Of a stretch of DNA of 5,675 bases, positions 1 to 5,096 are shown one piece after another. The notes below the pieces were generated by a model, which was not told the DNA's origin, ran no database searches, and worked only from the letters and a program-made list of their open reading frames with translations. The position numbers and the translations under genes are program-made. The first letter of the stretch is position 1; each line of letters begins with the position of its first letter. The DNA is from Thermoplasmata archaeon (GTDB lineage Archaea; Thermoplasmatota; Thermoplasmata; Thermoplasmatales; Thermoplasmataceae): contig JAJYVJ010000113.1 in assembly GCA_021792045.1 (NCBI GenBank), positions 1-5,675 on the forward strand, in the 5' to 3' direction.

Positions 1-4
1 TATA

Positions 5-22
5 ATGGACAAAATTGTCCAT
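5..22. promoter_or_regulatory. Palindromic operator candidate upstream of the AbiEi/AbiEii pair
   Basis: The sequence is a perfect inverted repeat, ATGGACAA-AA-TTGTCCAT, with 8-base arms and a 2-base spacer. It ends 41 bases before the GTG start of the antitoxin-like gene. AbiEi-type proteins are known to repress their own operons by binding inverted repeats at the promoter, so this is the natural candidate operator. If the TATAAT at 1-6 is the TATA box, the palindrome lies between it and the transcription start. If the box at 33-42 is used, the palindrome lies just upstream of the promoter. The function is inferred. Confidence 0.5.
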
Positions 23-32
23 ATTAATAGAT

Positions 33-42
33 AAAGATATAT
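33..42 (+). promoter_or_regulatory. TATA-like box for the AbiEi gene (leaderless start)
   Basis: AAAGATATAT is centred about 26 bases upstream of the GTG at 64, the usual archaeal distance from TATA box to transcription start. No Shine-Dalgarno sequence precedes the GTG, so a leaderless mRNA starting at or next to 64 is the simplest reading. An alternative box, TATAAT at 1-6, would give a leader of roughly 35 bases. Confidence 0.4.
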
Positions 43-63
43 TCGATTAAAGACTATCAGATT

Positions 64-759
64 GTGAACATTTATAGTATATTAGAAAACCTGAGGAAAT
101 CCGGCATGGCAGTATTTAATTCACTGGAGTTTCAAAGGTTTGCAGGTGTATCTCAAGATTCGGTTCCGAAATATATTATGCGTATGAAGGATAAAGGTTT
201 GCTACTCGGTGTGGAAAAAGGAAAAGTGTCCATAACTGAAGATCCTTTTATAGTGGCATCCCAGATAGCATATCCTTCATATATGTCATTCGCAACCGGC
301 CTCTATTTGAATAATTTGATGGAGCAGACTGTTGACAAAATATTTGTTGCAACGCCTGTTAGGAGGAACAAATTGGCGTTCAATGGGATGGACATAATTT
401 TTGTTCACTTTAACCCGTCTATGATGTTTGGGTACCAAAAACATAGAAAGGAAAATTCATACATTGTGTTTGGGGAACCAGAAAAAATAATACTGGATAT
501 GCTGTACAAACCATGGATTGCTGACCTGTCGTACATCCTGGATATCGTGAAACAGATTGATGTTAAAAAATTATTAGATTTTGCTTCCTCGATAAAGGAA
601 GAATCGGTAAAAAGACGGTTATTTTATTTACTGGATTATAGTGGGATAAGTGTAGATGCAGACGATTTTACAGTTGTATATACACTGAATCCCCATAATA
701 AATTCAGGGGAAAGTATGTCAGCAAATGGAAAATATACGACAATGAGGTGAACTTTTGA
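64..759 (+). CDS. AbiEi-type antitoxin / transcriptional regulator (type IV toxin-antitoxin)
   Basis: This 231-residue protein resembles the AbiEi family (COG5340, 'predicted transcriptional regulator of viral defense system'). Residues 1-60 look like a winged helix-turn-helix, with the recognition region around AGVSQDSVPKYIMRMKDKGL. Residues 68-110 carry the family's characteristic block (AYPSYMSFATGLYLNNLMEQ, then KIFVATPVRR), and FGEPEKIILDML at 136-147 matches the conserved segment after it. The C-terminal part (150-231) is a helical domain as in chromosomal AbiEi proteins. In the family, this protein neutralises the AbiEii toxin without stable binding and represses the operon through its winged helix. 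The GTG at 64 is the first start codon after an in-frame TAG at 28-30, and the next in-frame methionine is residue 15. It overlaps the toxin gene by 4 bases. The region looks more AT-rich than the rest of the window, consistent with acquisition by transfer. Confidence 0.85.
   Translation: MNIYSILENLRKSGMAVFNSLEFQRFAGVSQDSVPKYIMRMKDKGLLLGVEKGKVSITEDPFIVASQIAYPSYMSFATGLYLNNLMEQTVDKIFVATPVRRNKLAFNGMDIIFVHFNPSMMFGYQKHRKENSYIVFGEPEKIILDMLYKPWIADLSYILDIVKQIDVKKLLDFASSIKEESVKRRLFYLLDYSGISVDADDFTVVYTLNPHNKFRGKYVSKWKIYDNEVNF
745..751 (+). promoter_or_regulatory. Shine-Dalgarno site setting the TTG start of the AbiEii gene
   Basis: GAGGTGA is fully complementary to the 3' end of 16S rRNA and lies 4 bases before the TTG at 756. 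It supports the TTG as the true start and lies inside the end of the upstream gene, so the two genes are probably translationally coupled. Confidence 0.65.
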
Positions 760-1523
760 TTGATAAGAGCGATATTTTAAGTCTGAGCAGATTGAACGCG
801 TTGAAGCCATTTCAACAGGAAAAAAATTACATACAGACGTTGATGTTGCGTTCTATTTACCGAAGTTCAAACAACTTCATTTTTAAGGGCGGTACGGCGC
901 TATTTTTTTTCTACAAGTTACCTAGATTTTCTGAGGATCTGGATTTCAATATCCTGGATGGAACGGACGAACAGAGAACAATTGAAACCTTGCATAGGGA
1001 CTTACTGTTAGTTGGTGTCGAAAACAGGTTTAAGATCACTTCCTCAAATGAAACCTCAGCAACATACCAGTTCTCAGTCAAAGGTCCTTTGTATACATCA
1101 GAAGTTTCAGGGTTGACAGTAAAGGTAGACATTAGCAAGCGTGAAAAGACATTGAGGAAACCAAAGGTAATGCAGATCGATTCCCAGTATAGGGATGTAC
1201 TCCCATTTAGCGCAATTGTCATGGATATCAGCGAGATCAAGGCGGAAAAGGTTAGAGCAGTAATTACGCGGGACAAGGCGCGTGACGTTTATGATATTTT
1301 TTTCCTAATGAGAAATTTTGGGGATTCGATGGACAAGGATCTCGTGAATCTAAAGCTTGGATATTACGGAAGAAAATTTTCAATTGAGGAGTTTGCTGAA
1401 TCTTTGAACAGGAAGAAATCAAAATGGATCAGCGAGCTGAGTTCGATCGTAATAGGAGAGATACCGGATGTGAACGAAGTAGTATTCTCAATTATTGCAT
1501 CGGCGGAAAAGCACCTTGTTTGA
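756..1523 (+). CDS. AbiEii-type nucleotidyltransferase toxin
   Basis: This 255-residue protein belongs to the AbiEii / COG2253 nucleotidyltransferase family. Its N-terminal half carries the diagnostic active-site block: KGGTAL at 44-49, followed by RFSEDLDF at 57-64, where D61 and D63 are the expected metal-binding aspartates. A third acidic residue is likely D125 in VKVDIS. The second family signature, E160-I-K-A-E-K165, then R172 and R176-D-V-Y-D180, is intact, so no key residue appears to be missing. Related toxins (AbiEii, MenT) transfer nucleotides; MenT3 adds pyrimidines to tRNA acceptor ends and blocks translation. The exact substrate here cannot be read from sequence. The start is a TTG overlapping the antitoxin stop (TTGA, 756-759), which favours the antitoxin being made first. 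The pair may act in abortive phage defence or as a stability module. Confidence 0.87.
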   Translation: MIDKSDILSLSRLNALKPFQQEKNYIQTLMLRSIYRSSNNFIFKGGTALFFFYKLPRFSEDLDFNILDGTDEQRTIETLHRDLLLVGVENRFKITSSNETSATYQFSVKGPLYTSEVSGLTVKVDISKREKTLRKPKVMQIDSQYRDVLPFSAIVMDISEIKAEKVRAVITRDKARDVYDIFFLMRNFGDSMDKDLVNLKLGYYGRKFSIEEFAESLNRKKSKWISELSSIVIGEIPDVNEVVFSIIASAEKHLV

Positions 1524-1536
1524 CTCAGGGCAAGGT
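1513..1536 (+). repeat. Inverted repeat across the AbiEii stop codon
   Basis: ACCTTG (1513-1518) and CAAGGT (1531-1536) form a 6 bp stem with a 12-base loop, which two G-T pairs can shorten. The stem-loop straddles the stop codon at 1521-1523. No strong T-tract follows directly, so it is at best a weak transcription-end or RNA-stability element. Confidence 0.3.
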
Positions 1537-1590
1537 TTAGCAAGTGAATCTGGATGCAATTAATGTACGAACAAATTTTGAGACTGCTAA

Positions 1591-1606
1591 ATTCTAAAAA
1601 TAGAAT
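1591..1606. repeat. Short perfect inverted repeat in the intergenic region
   Basis: ATTCTA-AAAA-TAGAAT has 6-base arms and a 4-base loop. The stem is AU-rich and has no T-tract after it on the plus strand, so it is a poor terminator. It could be a protein-binding site or chance in AT-rich DNA. Confidence 0.3.
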
Positions 1607-1744
1607 CTAAGCCGTAGGAAAGAAGGGAAGGGCGATCAGCCTGGAAATGGGAGTAACTAAGCGCTTGAAGGGAAAATAAATGAGATAGTGTAGAAAAACG
1701 TGTCTAAAATGAACTCATCGCCACTTGGTATACAAATTGGATAT

Positions 1745-1753
1745 CTTTATATT
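1745..1753 (+). promoter_or_regulatory. TATA-like box for the DUF373-mptE operon
   Basis: CTTTATATT is a good archaeal TATA-box match. A start about 26 bases downstream (near 1775) would leave a leader of roughly 33 bases before the ATG at 1808. That leader ends with the SD-like AGAAGG (1798-1803), 4 bases before the ATG. A weaker alternative box is CATAAATA at 1763-1770. Confidence 0.4.
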
Positions 1754-1807
1754 GTAGGACTCCATAAATAGATTTGTCCATAGAACCATAATTGGGTAGA
1801 AGGCAGC

Positions 1808-2971
1808 ATGACAACATTAATCCTTAACGTTGACCGCGATAACGACTTCGGAGAGAAGGTAAACATTGCTGGGCCAGTCGTGGGATTGGACAAATGTCGC
1901 GTTGCGGCTGAAAAACTCATGGAAACGGATCCTGAAGATTCTGACGCAAATGCTTTGTTTGGTGCAATTAAGCACTATAATGATCTCAAGAAAAATGACG
2001 AGGACGTGGAAATCGCACTTGTCACCGGTGATAAAAATGTCGGCGAGGTTTCCGATAGAATGCTTGGGAAGCAGCTTGAACAGCTTCTCTCTGGCAATAA
2101 ATACAGCGGAGTCATCCTGGTAACCGATGGAGCGGAGGATGACTACATCGTTCCGCTGATAGTCTCATTCAAGAAGATAGAGTACGTCAAGCATATAATA
2201 GTGAGGCACAACCAGAATATTGAGTCCTTATACTATTACATAGTCAGGGCGATACAGGACAGGAAGCTGGTAAACAAATTCATAATCCCTATAGGCCTCA
2301 TTCTTCTGGCATATGGGGTCGTATCCGTTGTTTTCCTGAGTTATAATTGGGTGACATCAAAGATAACATATCTTGATCCGAGCATTGCCGCGTTGACCGT
2401 GGTTACGATAGTTCTCGGTGCGTATCTGCTTGAGAAGGGATTTGAGATCGGGAAATCTACACAGCGGCTGGTTGGCAAGATGTGGGATTATGCCTCGGAA
2501 ACCAGAATACTATTTCTTTCCTATATCATTGCTATTGGCTTAATATTCGTTGGCATAGCCTACAGTTATGCATCTGCGAGGGCCATAGTAAATTCCCCGT
2601 TTAACAGTGTTCTCGTATTTCTGAGCGTGTTTACTTGGTGGGTCCTCGCCTCCATTTTTGTGAGAGAAATCGGTCTTTCCCTTGAGCTTTATACAAACGG
2701 CGAGCGTGGCGGGGTATTTCGATCCTTATTTGGAGTGACATTCTCTGCTTCCATAGCATTCATAGTATACGGAATAATAAGCTACATCAGGTTCCTTCTT
2801 CTGTTCACGTCTTTTACCACAGGAATACTCAGTGTTTTCTATATCGTGCTCGGAGTGATCATAGCCATCCTCTCTGCACTTGTCCACAGGTATTTCAACG
2901 AGAAGGGTGCCCCTTCCAGCGATCTCAAGGTCGAAGCCAACACCTCGGATGGGCCGGCAGATAATAAATGA
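1808..2971 (+). CDS. DUF373 family membrane protein
   Basis: This 387-residue protein belongs to DUF373 (PF04123), a family known mainly from archaea with no assigned function. Residues 1-150 form a soluble domain with the family's acidic motifs: DRDNDFG at 9-15, DPEDSDAN at 41-48, TGD at 73-75 and TDGAEDD at 106-112. These aspartate clusters look like a metal or nucleotide site, but that is inference. From about 157 I see six hydrophobic segments (roughly 157-179, 190-209, 233-255, 264-285, 304-327, 333-359), followed by a short hydrophilic tail. No signal peptide is seen, so the N-terminal domain is probably cytoplasmic. The length is usual for the family. The ATG at 1808 has an AGAAGG site in front. 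The stop overlaps the start of the mptE-like gene (ATGA), indicating co-translation. Confidence 0.88.
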   Translation: MTTLILNVDRDNDFGEKVNIAGPVVGLDKCRVAAEKLMETDPEDSDANALFGAIKHYNDLKKNDEDVEIALVTGDKNVGEVSDRMLGKQLEQLLSGNKYSGVILVTDGAEDDYIVPLIVSFKKIEYVKHIIVRHNQNIESLYYYIVRAIQDRKLVNKFIIPIGLILLAYGVVSVVFLSYNWVTSKITYLDPSIAALTVVTIVLGAYLLEKGFEIGKSTQRLVGKMWDYASETRILFLSYIIAIGLIFVGIAYSYASARAIVNSPFNSVLVFLSVFTWWVLASIFVREIGLSLELYTNGERGGVFRSLFGVTFSASIAFIVYGIISYIRFLLLFTSFTTGILSVFYIVLGVIIAILSALVHRYFNEKGAPSSDLKVEANTSDGPADNK

Positions 2972-3642
2972 ACCTGGACGAATGGAACTCTGTTTATGAT
3001 CAAATATCGCGCGACCTTGGTTTTTCAAAGGAAATGGATTTTAAGAGTTCCAAAGCACTATCTGCGATCCTGGGGCCAGCCTCAAATCTGGGCGTTGCGG
3101 ATAAATTTCGTGGAAAGGATGCTTACGTTGTTGGAAATGCGCCAGATTTGAAAGATCATCTTGAAAAGAGGGCCGGGGAGGTATCAATCGTTGCGGATTC
3201 TGCAATAGACACGTATCTCGACCTTGTGGGCCTTCCAGATATAATAGTCACAGATCTTGACGGAGACATCCCTGCGATACTCAAATGCAACGAATCCGGG
3301 ACTCTATGTCTGATCCATGCCCATGGAGACAACATTGGTTTGATAAAAGAATGGTCCGGGAAATTCACAGGGCCAAGGATAGGAACGACACAGAACAAGC
3401 CACTTCATAATATATTCAATTTCTTTGGGTTCACGGATGGAGACAGGGCAGCTTTCTTTGCAGATTACCTTAATTCCAGAGAGATTCGCCTCGTGGGATT
3501 TGACTTCGGAAATCCTTCGTTTAAAAGTGGCAGAGAAAGAGAACGAAAACTCAAGAAACTTACATGGGCAAAGTTCCTCCTGAACATGCTTGCCAGGGAA
3601 AGGGGGACCGAGCTGACAGAGGGCAGCGTTATTCTTCTTTAA
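2968..3642 (+). CDS. mptE: 6-hydroxymethyl-7,8-dihydropterin diphosphokinase, MptE type
   Basis: This 224-residue protein matches the archaeal MptE / DUF115 family. The family makes 6-hydroxymethyl-7,8-dihydropterin diphosphate from the pterin and ATP, an early step toward tetrahydromethanopterin or folate-type C1 carriers, in the cytoplasm. Visible motifs in order are VVGNAPDL (54-61), VADSAI (75-80), PDIIVTDLDGD (90-100), HAHGDN (117-122), GTTQ (139-142), NFFGFTDGDRAAFFADYL (151-168) and LVGFDFG (175-181). The aspartate-rich TDLDGD and HAHGD segments are the likely metal/nucleotide site. The ATG overlaps the DUF373 stop by 4 bases, so translation is probably coupled. The 3' end runs 14 bases into the convergent ComB-like gene. 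The family assignment is firm. Which cofactor the organism finally makes is not visible here. Confidence 0.87.
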   Translation: MNLDEWNSVYDQISRDLGFSKEMDFKSSKALSAILGPASNLGVADKFRGKDAYVVGNAPDLKDHLEKRAGEVSIVADSAIDTYLDLVGLPDIIVTDLDGDIPAILKCNESGTLCLIHAHGDNIGLIKEWSGKFTGPRIGTTQNKPLHNIFNFFGFTDGDRAAFFADYLNSREIRLVGFDFGNPSFKSGRERERKLKKLTWAKFLLNMLARERGTELTEGSVILL

Positions 3643-4282
3643 TGATTTCAGATCCATTGAAGACTATGGGGAATTTTGCGATATCAAGCTTCAGGGAAGC
3701 TTTCACATCGTCCGATGAGCCTATCATTCTGAGCCTTCTGGCTCCACTTGAATTTCTGATCTTCTCCGCATACTCTTCAAAATCGGGATTCTCGTTCAGC
3801 AGAAGTTTTCGTAAATAACTCGAGTAGATATAGTCTTCATCGGCAGAGCCATCCGGCCTCCCGGACATGACTATCTCCACAGCCTTTTCATTCATGAGCG
3901 AAATTCGTGTAGCTTCTGCGTTCAGGAACGATGAAATGTACACCTTGCCATTTCCGGATATCTTCTTCAGAACCAGTGTTCCGTTCGTTGACGTAAAAAT
4001 AACGGTTTTCCCGTAAAAATTAGCCTTTGAAAGAATCGATGGTGAGTTATTGAAGTCGAAACCAGGAACCTTGAATCCAAAACGCTCGCCAACTAGTACG
4101 TAGGATGGGTTGTTCGATTTCATTCTCTTCGCATTGCTTACACTGTATGTCGGTATTATCTTCTCTGCACCTTTCAGGAGAATCATAGGGATGGAGCTCG
4201 TGGATCGAAATATATCGACCAAAACTTTTGTCGAATCACTGAATTTACCGGTTTTTCTTCCATCGGTTATTAGGACTTCCAA
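3629..4282 (-). CDS. comB: ComB-family 2-phosphosulfolactate phosphatase homologue
   Basis: This 217-residue protein belongs to the ComB family. In methanogens this Mg-dependent enzyme removes phosphate from (R)-2-phospho-3-sulfolactate, the second step of one coenzyme M route. Family motifs are present in order: LVDIFRSTSSI (21-31), VGERFG (64-69), FDFNNSP (75-81), TSTNGT (97-102) and ADED (147-150). The length is close to the usual ~220-240 residues. The start is TTG at 4282. An in-frame TAG lies 11 codons upstream with no ATG or GTG between, and the first internal methionine (residue 33) would delete the conserved VDIFRST block. No Shine-Dalgarno site is seen, so it may be leaderless. None of the neighbours makes coenzyme M, so the physiological substrate in this organism is uncertain; it may be another phosphorylated sulfonate or hydroxy acid. 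Confidence 0.82.
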   Translation of the reverse strand: MEVLITDGRKTGKFSDSTKVLVDIFRSTSSIPMILLKGAEKIIPTYSVSNAKRMKSNNPSYVLVGERFGFKVPGFDFNNSPSILSKANFYGKTVIFTSTNGTLVLKKISGNGKVYISSFLNAEATRISLMNEKAVEIVMSGRPDGSADEDYIYSSYLRKLLLNENPDFEEYAEKIRNSSGARRLRMIGSSDDVKASLKLDIAKFPIVFNGSEIIKEE

Positions 4283-4376
4283 TGATTCGGATATATTTGG
4301 ATCATTAAAGAACTATTCAGGTCCTTTTTGAAAAAGAAAAATAGAGCGAACGATCAAAAACATTAATGAGGGTAAA

Positions 4377-4403
4377 ATGGATATGGCGAAAATAAAGAGG
4401 TAA
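4377..4403 (+). other. Possible mini-ORF (MDMAKIKR) just before the uL11 gene
   Basis: The frame is ATG at 4377 to TAA at 4401-4403, 8 codons, ending 7 bases before the uL11 ATG. GAGGGT at 4368-4373 is a plausible but closely spaced Shine-Dalgarno site. The end of the frame contains the uL11 Shine-Dalgarno site. A second frame, MRVKWIWRK (4366-4395), overlaps it. Either could be a leader peptide, or both may be chance. Confidence 0.2.
4397..4403 (+). promoter_or_regulatory. Shine-Dalgarno site of the uL11 gene
   Basis: GAGGTAA lies 7 bases before the ATG at 4411 and matches the anti-SD sequence in its GAGGT part. It supports this ATG as the start. Confidence 0.55.
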
Positions 4404-4410
4404 CATATAA

Positions 4411-4881
4411 ATGCCACAATCTGTATCAACTATGGTAGAAGGGGGCAAAGCAACAAGCGGTCCTCCACTTGGTCCTGCACTAGGCCCACTGGGCCTGAAC
4501 ATGGGGCAGGTTATAAAGGATATCAACGAGTTAACAAAAGACTTCAAAGGACTCCAGGTCCCAGTTACTGTGATCGTTACGGATCCTGCCAACAAGAAAT
4601 ATGAGATAAAGGTGGGCATGCCCCCGACATCAGCACTTCTAAAAAAAGAACTTGGCATAGAAAAAGGATCAGGCAAGCGCAAGGAAACAATAGCCGGGAA
4701 CATTACAATAGACCAGATCAAGAAAGTTGCGTCTTCAAAGATTGAAAAATTACTTTCAAACGATATTGAGGCGGCTGTCCTTGAAGTTGCCGGTACCTGT
4801 GTTTCTATGGGAATAACAATAGACGGAAAGGACCCAAAAGAATTTCAGAAGCTTGTGAAGAGCGGAGAGATCAAGCTTTAG
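4411..4881 (+). CDS. rpl11: Large-subunit ribosomal protein uL11 (L11), archaeal type
   Basis: This 156-residue protein is a full-length archaeal L11. The N-terminal domain (about 1-70) carries the highly conserved GGKATSGPPLGPALGPLGLN block at 11-30, which contacts the GTPase-associated centre of 23S rRNA and the translation factors. The C-terminal domain (about 71-140) binds the same rRNA and ends in the family signature GTCVSMGITIDGKDP (128-142). A short archaeal tail follows. The ATG at 4411 follows a Shine-Dalgarno site and leaves the usual archaeal N-terminus before the GG block. uL1 follows on the same strand, as in many archaeal L11-L1-L10-L12 clusters. In many archaea the transcription factor gene spt5/nusG lies upstream; here a divergent comB-like gene takes that place. 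The TAG stop lies inside a predicted stem that may be an L1 target. Confidence 0.97.
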   Translation: MPQSVSTMVEGGKATSGPPLGPALGPLGLNMGQVIKDINELTKDFKGLQVPVTVIVTDPANKKYEIKVGMPPTSALLKKELGIEKGSGKRKETIAGNITIDQIKKVASSKIEKLLSNDIEAAVLEVAGTCVSMGITIDGKDPKEFQKLVKSGEIKL

Positions 4882-4920
4882 GATCTTTATTGTTTATTGA
4901 AAAAAGATGAAACTTAAAGT
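4875..4920 (+). promoter_or_regulatory. Candidate L1-binding RNA element overlapping the uL11 stop (site A)
   Basis: The transcript can fold as two stems around an asymmetric internal loop. The lower stem pairs 4876-4882 (CTTTAGG) with 4913-4919 (CTTAAAG), seven pairs including one G-U. The upper stem pairs 4884-4888 (TCTTT) with 4903-4907 (AAAGA), under a 14-base AU-rich loop. The internal loop has a single A (4883) on the 5' side, after GG, and TGAAA (4908-4912) on the 3' side. L1 recognises exactly this architecture in 23S rRNA and in its own mRNA, with GGA on the short side and a (U/G)GAAA segment on the long side (consensus from memory). The L1 role is inferred. Confidence 0.42.
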
Positions 4921-5053
4921 AACGTGTATCCATCTGAAAATCATGCCAAGAGTTGCTAAGGTTAATATCTACCTTTGATCTTGCGGTATACTGGCATTGA
5001 CCATAGCATGTCTCTTCTAAATAGTGCGGGAGGCTTATGGTTTTGCTGTAATT

Positions 5054-5085
5054 GGTAGGAGAAGGTTATCTTCGCTAGCACTACC
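5054..5085 (+). promoter_or_regulatory. Hairpin with internal loop abutting the uL1 ribosome binding site (site B)
   Basis: GGTAG (5054-5058) pairs with CTACC (5081-5085), and GAAG (5061-5064) pairs with CTTC (5070-5073), closing a 5-base loop. Between the stems is an asymmetric internal loop with GA (5059-5060) on the 5' side and GCTAGCA (5074-5080) on the 3' side. The 5' arm, stem-G-GA-G, resembles the short side of known L1 sites, but the long side lacks the expected GAAA segment. The structure ends one base before the GGTGAT site of the uL1 gene, so a bound protein could block initiation. Confidence 0.4.
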
Positions 5086-5086
5086 G

Positions 5087-5092
5087 GGTGAT
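5087..5092 (+). promoter_or_regulatory. Shine-Dalgarno site choosing the TTG start of uL1
   Basis: GGTGAT is complementary to the 16S rRNA 3' end and lies 4 bases before the TTG at 5097, the same spacing as the AbiEii site. It overlaps the only other start candidate, GTG at 5088, which would then have no Shine-Dalgarno site of its own. This favours TTG at 5097. Confidence 0.6.
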
Positions 5093-5096
5093 TGAA

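Larger units (their letters stand above)
1524..1807. other. Intergenic stretch of 284 bases, no convincing gene
   Basis: This separates the toxin-antitoxin cassette from the DUF373 gene. I see no tRNA, no transposase fragment and no coding frame of useful length. The only short open frames are MQLMYEQILRLLNSKNRI (ATG 1554 to TAA 1610) and VNLDAINVRTNFETAKF (GTG 1544 to TAA 1597). They overlap each other in different frames and lack Shine-Dalgarno sites, so I do not call them genes. The right end holds the DUF373 promoter. The stretch could be a degraded cassette boundary. Confidence 0.6.
4283..4410. promoter_or_regulatory. Divergent promoter region between comB and the uL11 gene
   Basis: This AT-rich stretch must start both genes. 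For comB, TTCTTTAATG on the minus strand (about 4311-4302) is centred about 25 bases before the TTG, fitting a leaderless start. For uL11, candidate boxes are ATATATTT (4291-4298, leader near 90 bases) and CATTAATG (4361-4368, leader near 20 bases). CTTTTTGAAAAAG at 4324-4336 is a small near-palindrome. None is proved. Confidence 0.45.
4882..5096. other. Gap of 215 bases between the uL11 and uL1 genes
   Basis: The gap is long for neighbours in one ribosomal operon. It starts with the T-rich run ATCTTTATTGTTTATTG (4883-4899), which might act as a weak archaeal terminator. It also holds site A and site B structures. In one frame (from ATG 4943) there are three short open pieces broken by stops at 4976 and 5018: MPRVAKVNIYL, then SCGILALTIACLF, then IVREAYGFAVIGRRRLSSLA and a few more residues up to the TGA at 5093. 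These might be a decayed small gene, but the frame carries no family signature I recognise and I do not call it one. No tRNA is seen. Confidence 0.5.

Noticed and set aside
911..1276. Minus-strand open frame of 121 codons inside the toxin gene
   Set aside because: It lies wholly opposite the well-supported AbiEii coding frame and shows no family motif; it is a shadow.
1544..1610. Two short frames after the toxin gene (VNLDAINVRTNFETAKF and MQLMYEQILRLLNSKNRI)
   Set aside because: They are 17-18 codons long, overlap in different frames, have no Shine-Dalgarno site or promoter at the right distance, and match no family I recognise.
1524..1807. Possible tRNA or attachment site beside the toxin-antitoxin cassette
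   Set aside because: I found no T-arm GTTCGA-type sequence, no cloverleaf, and no direct repeats long enough to mark an insertion site.
4317..4721. Minus-strand open frame of 134 codons opposite uL11
   Set aside because: It is antisense to the L11 domain motifs and resembles no known family.
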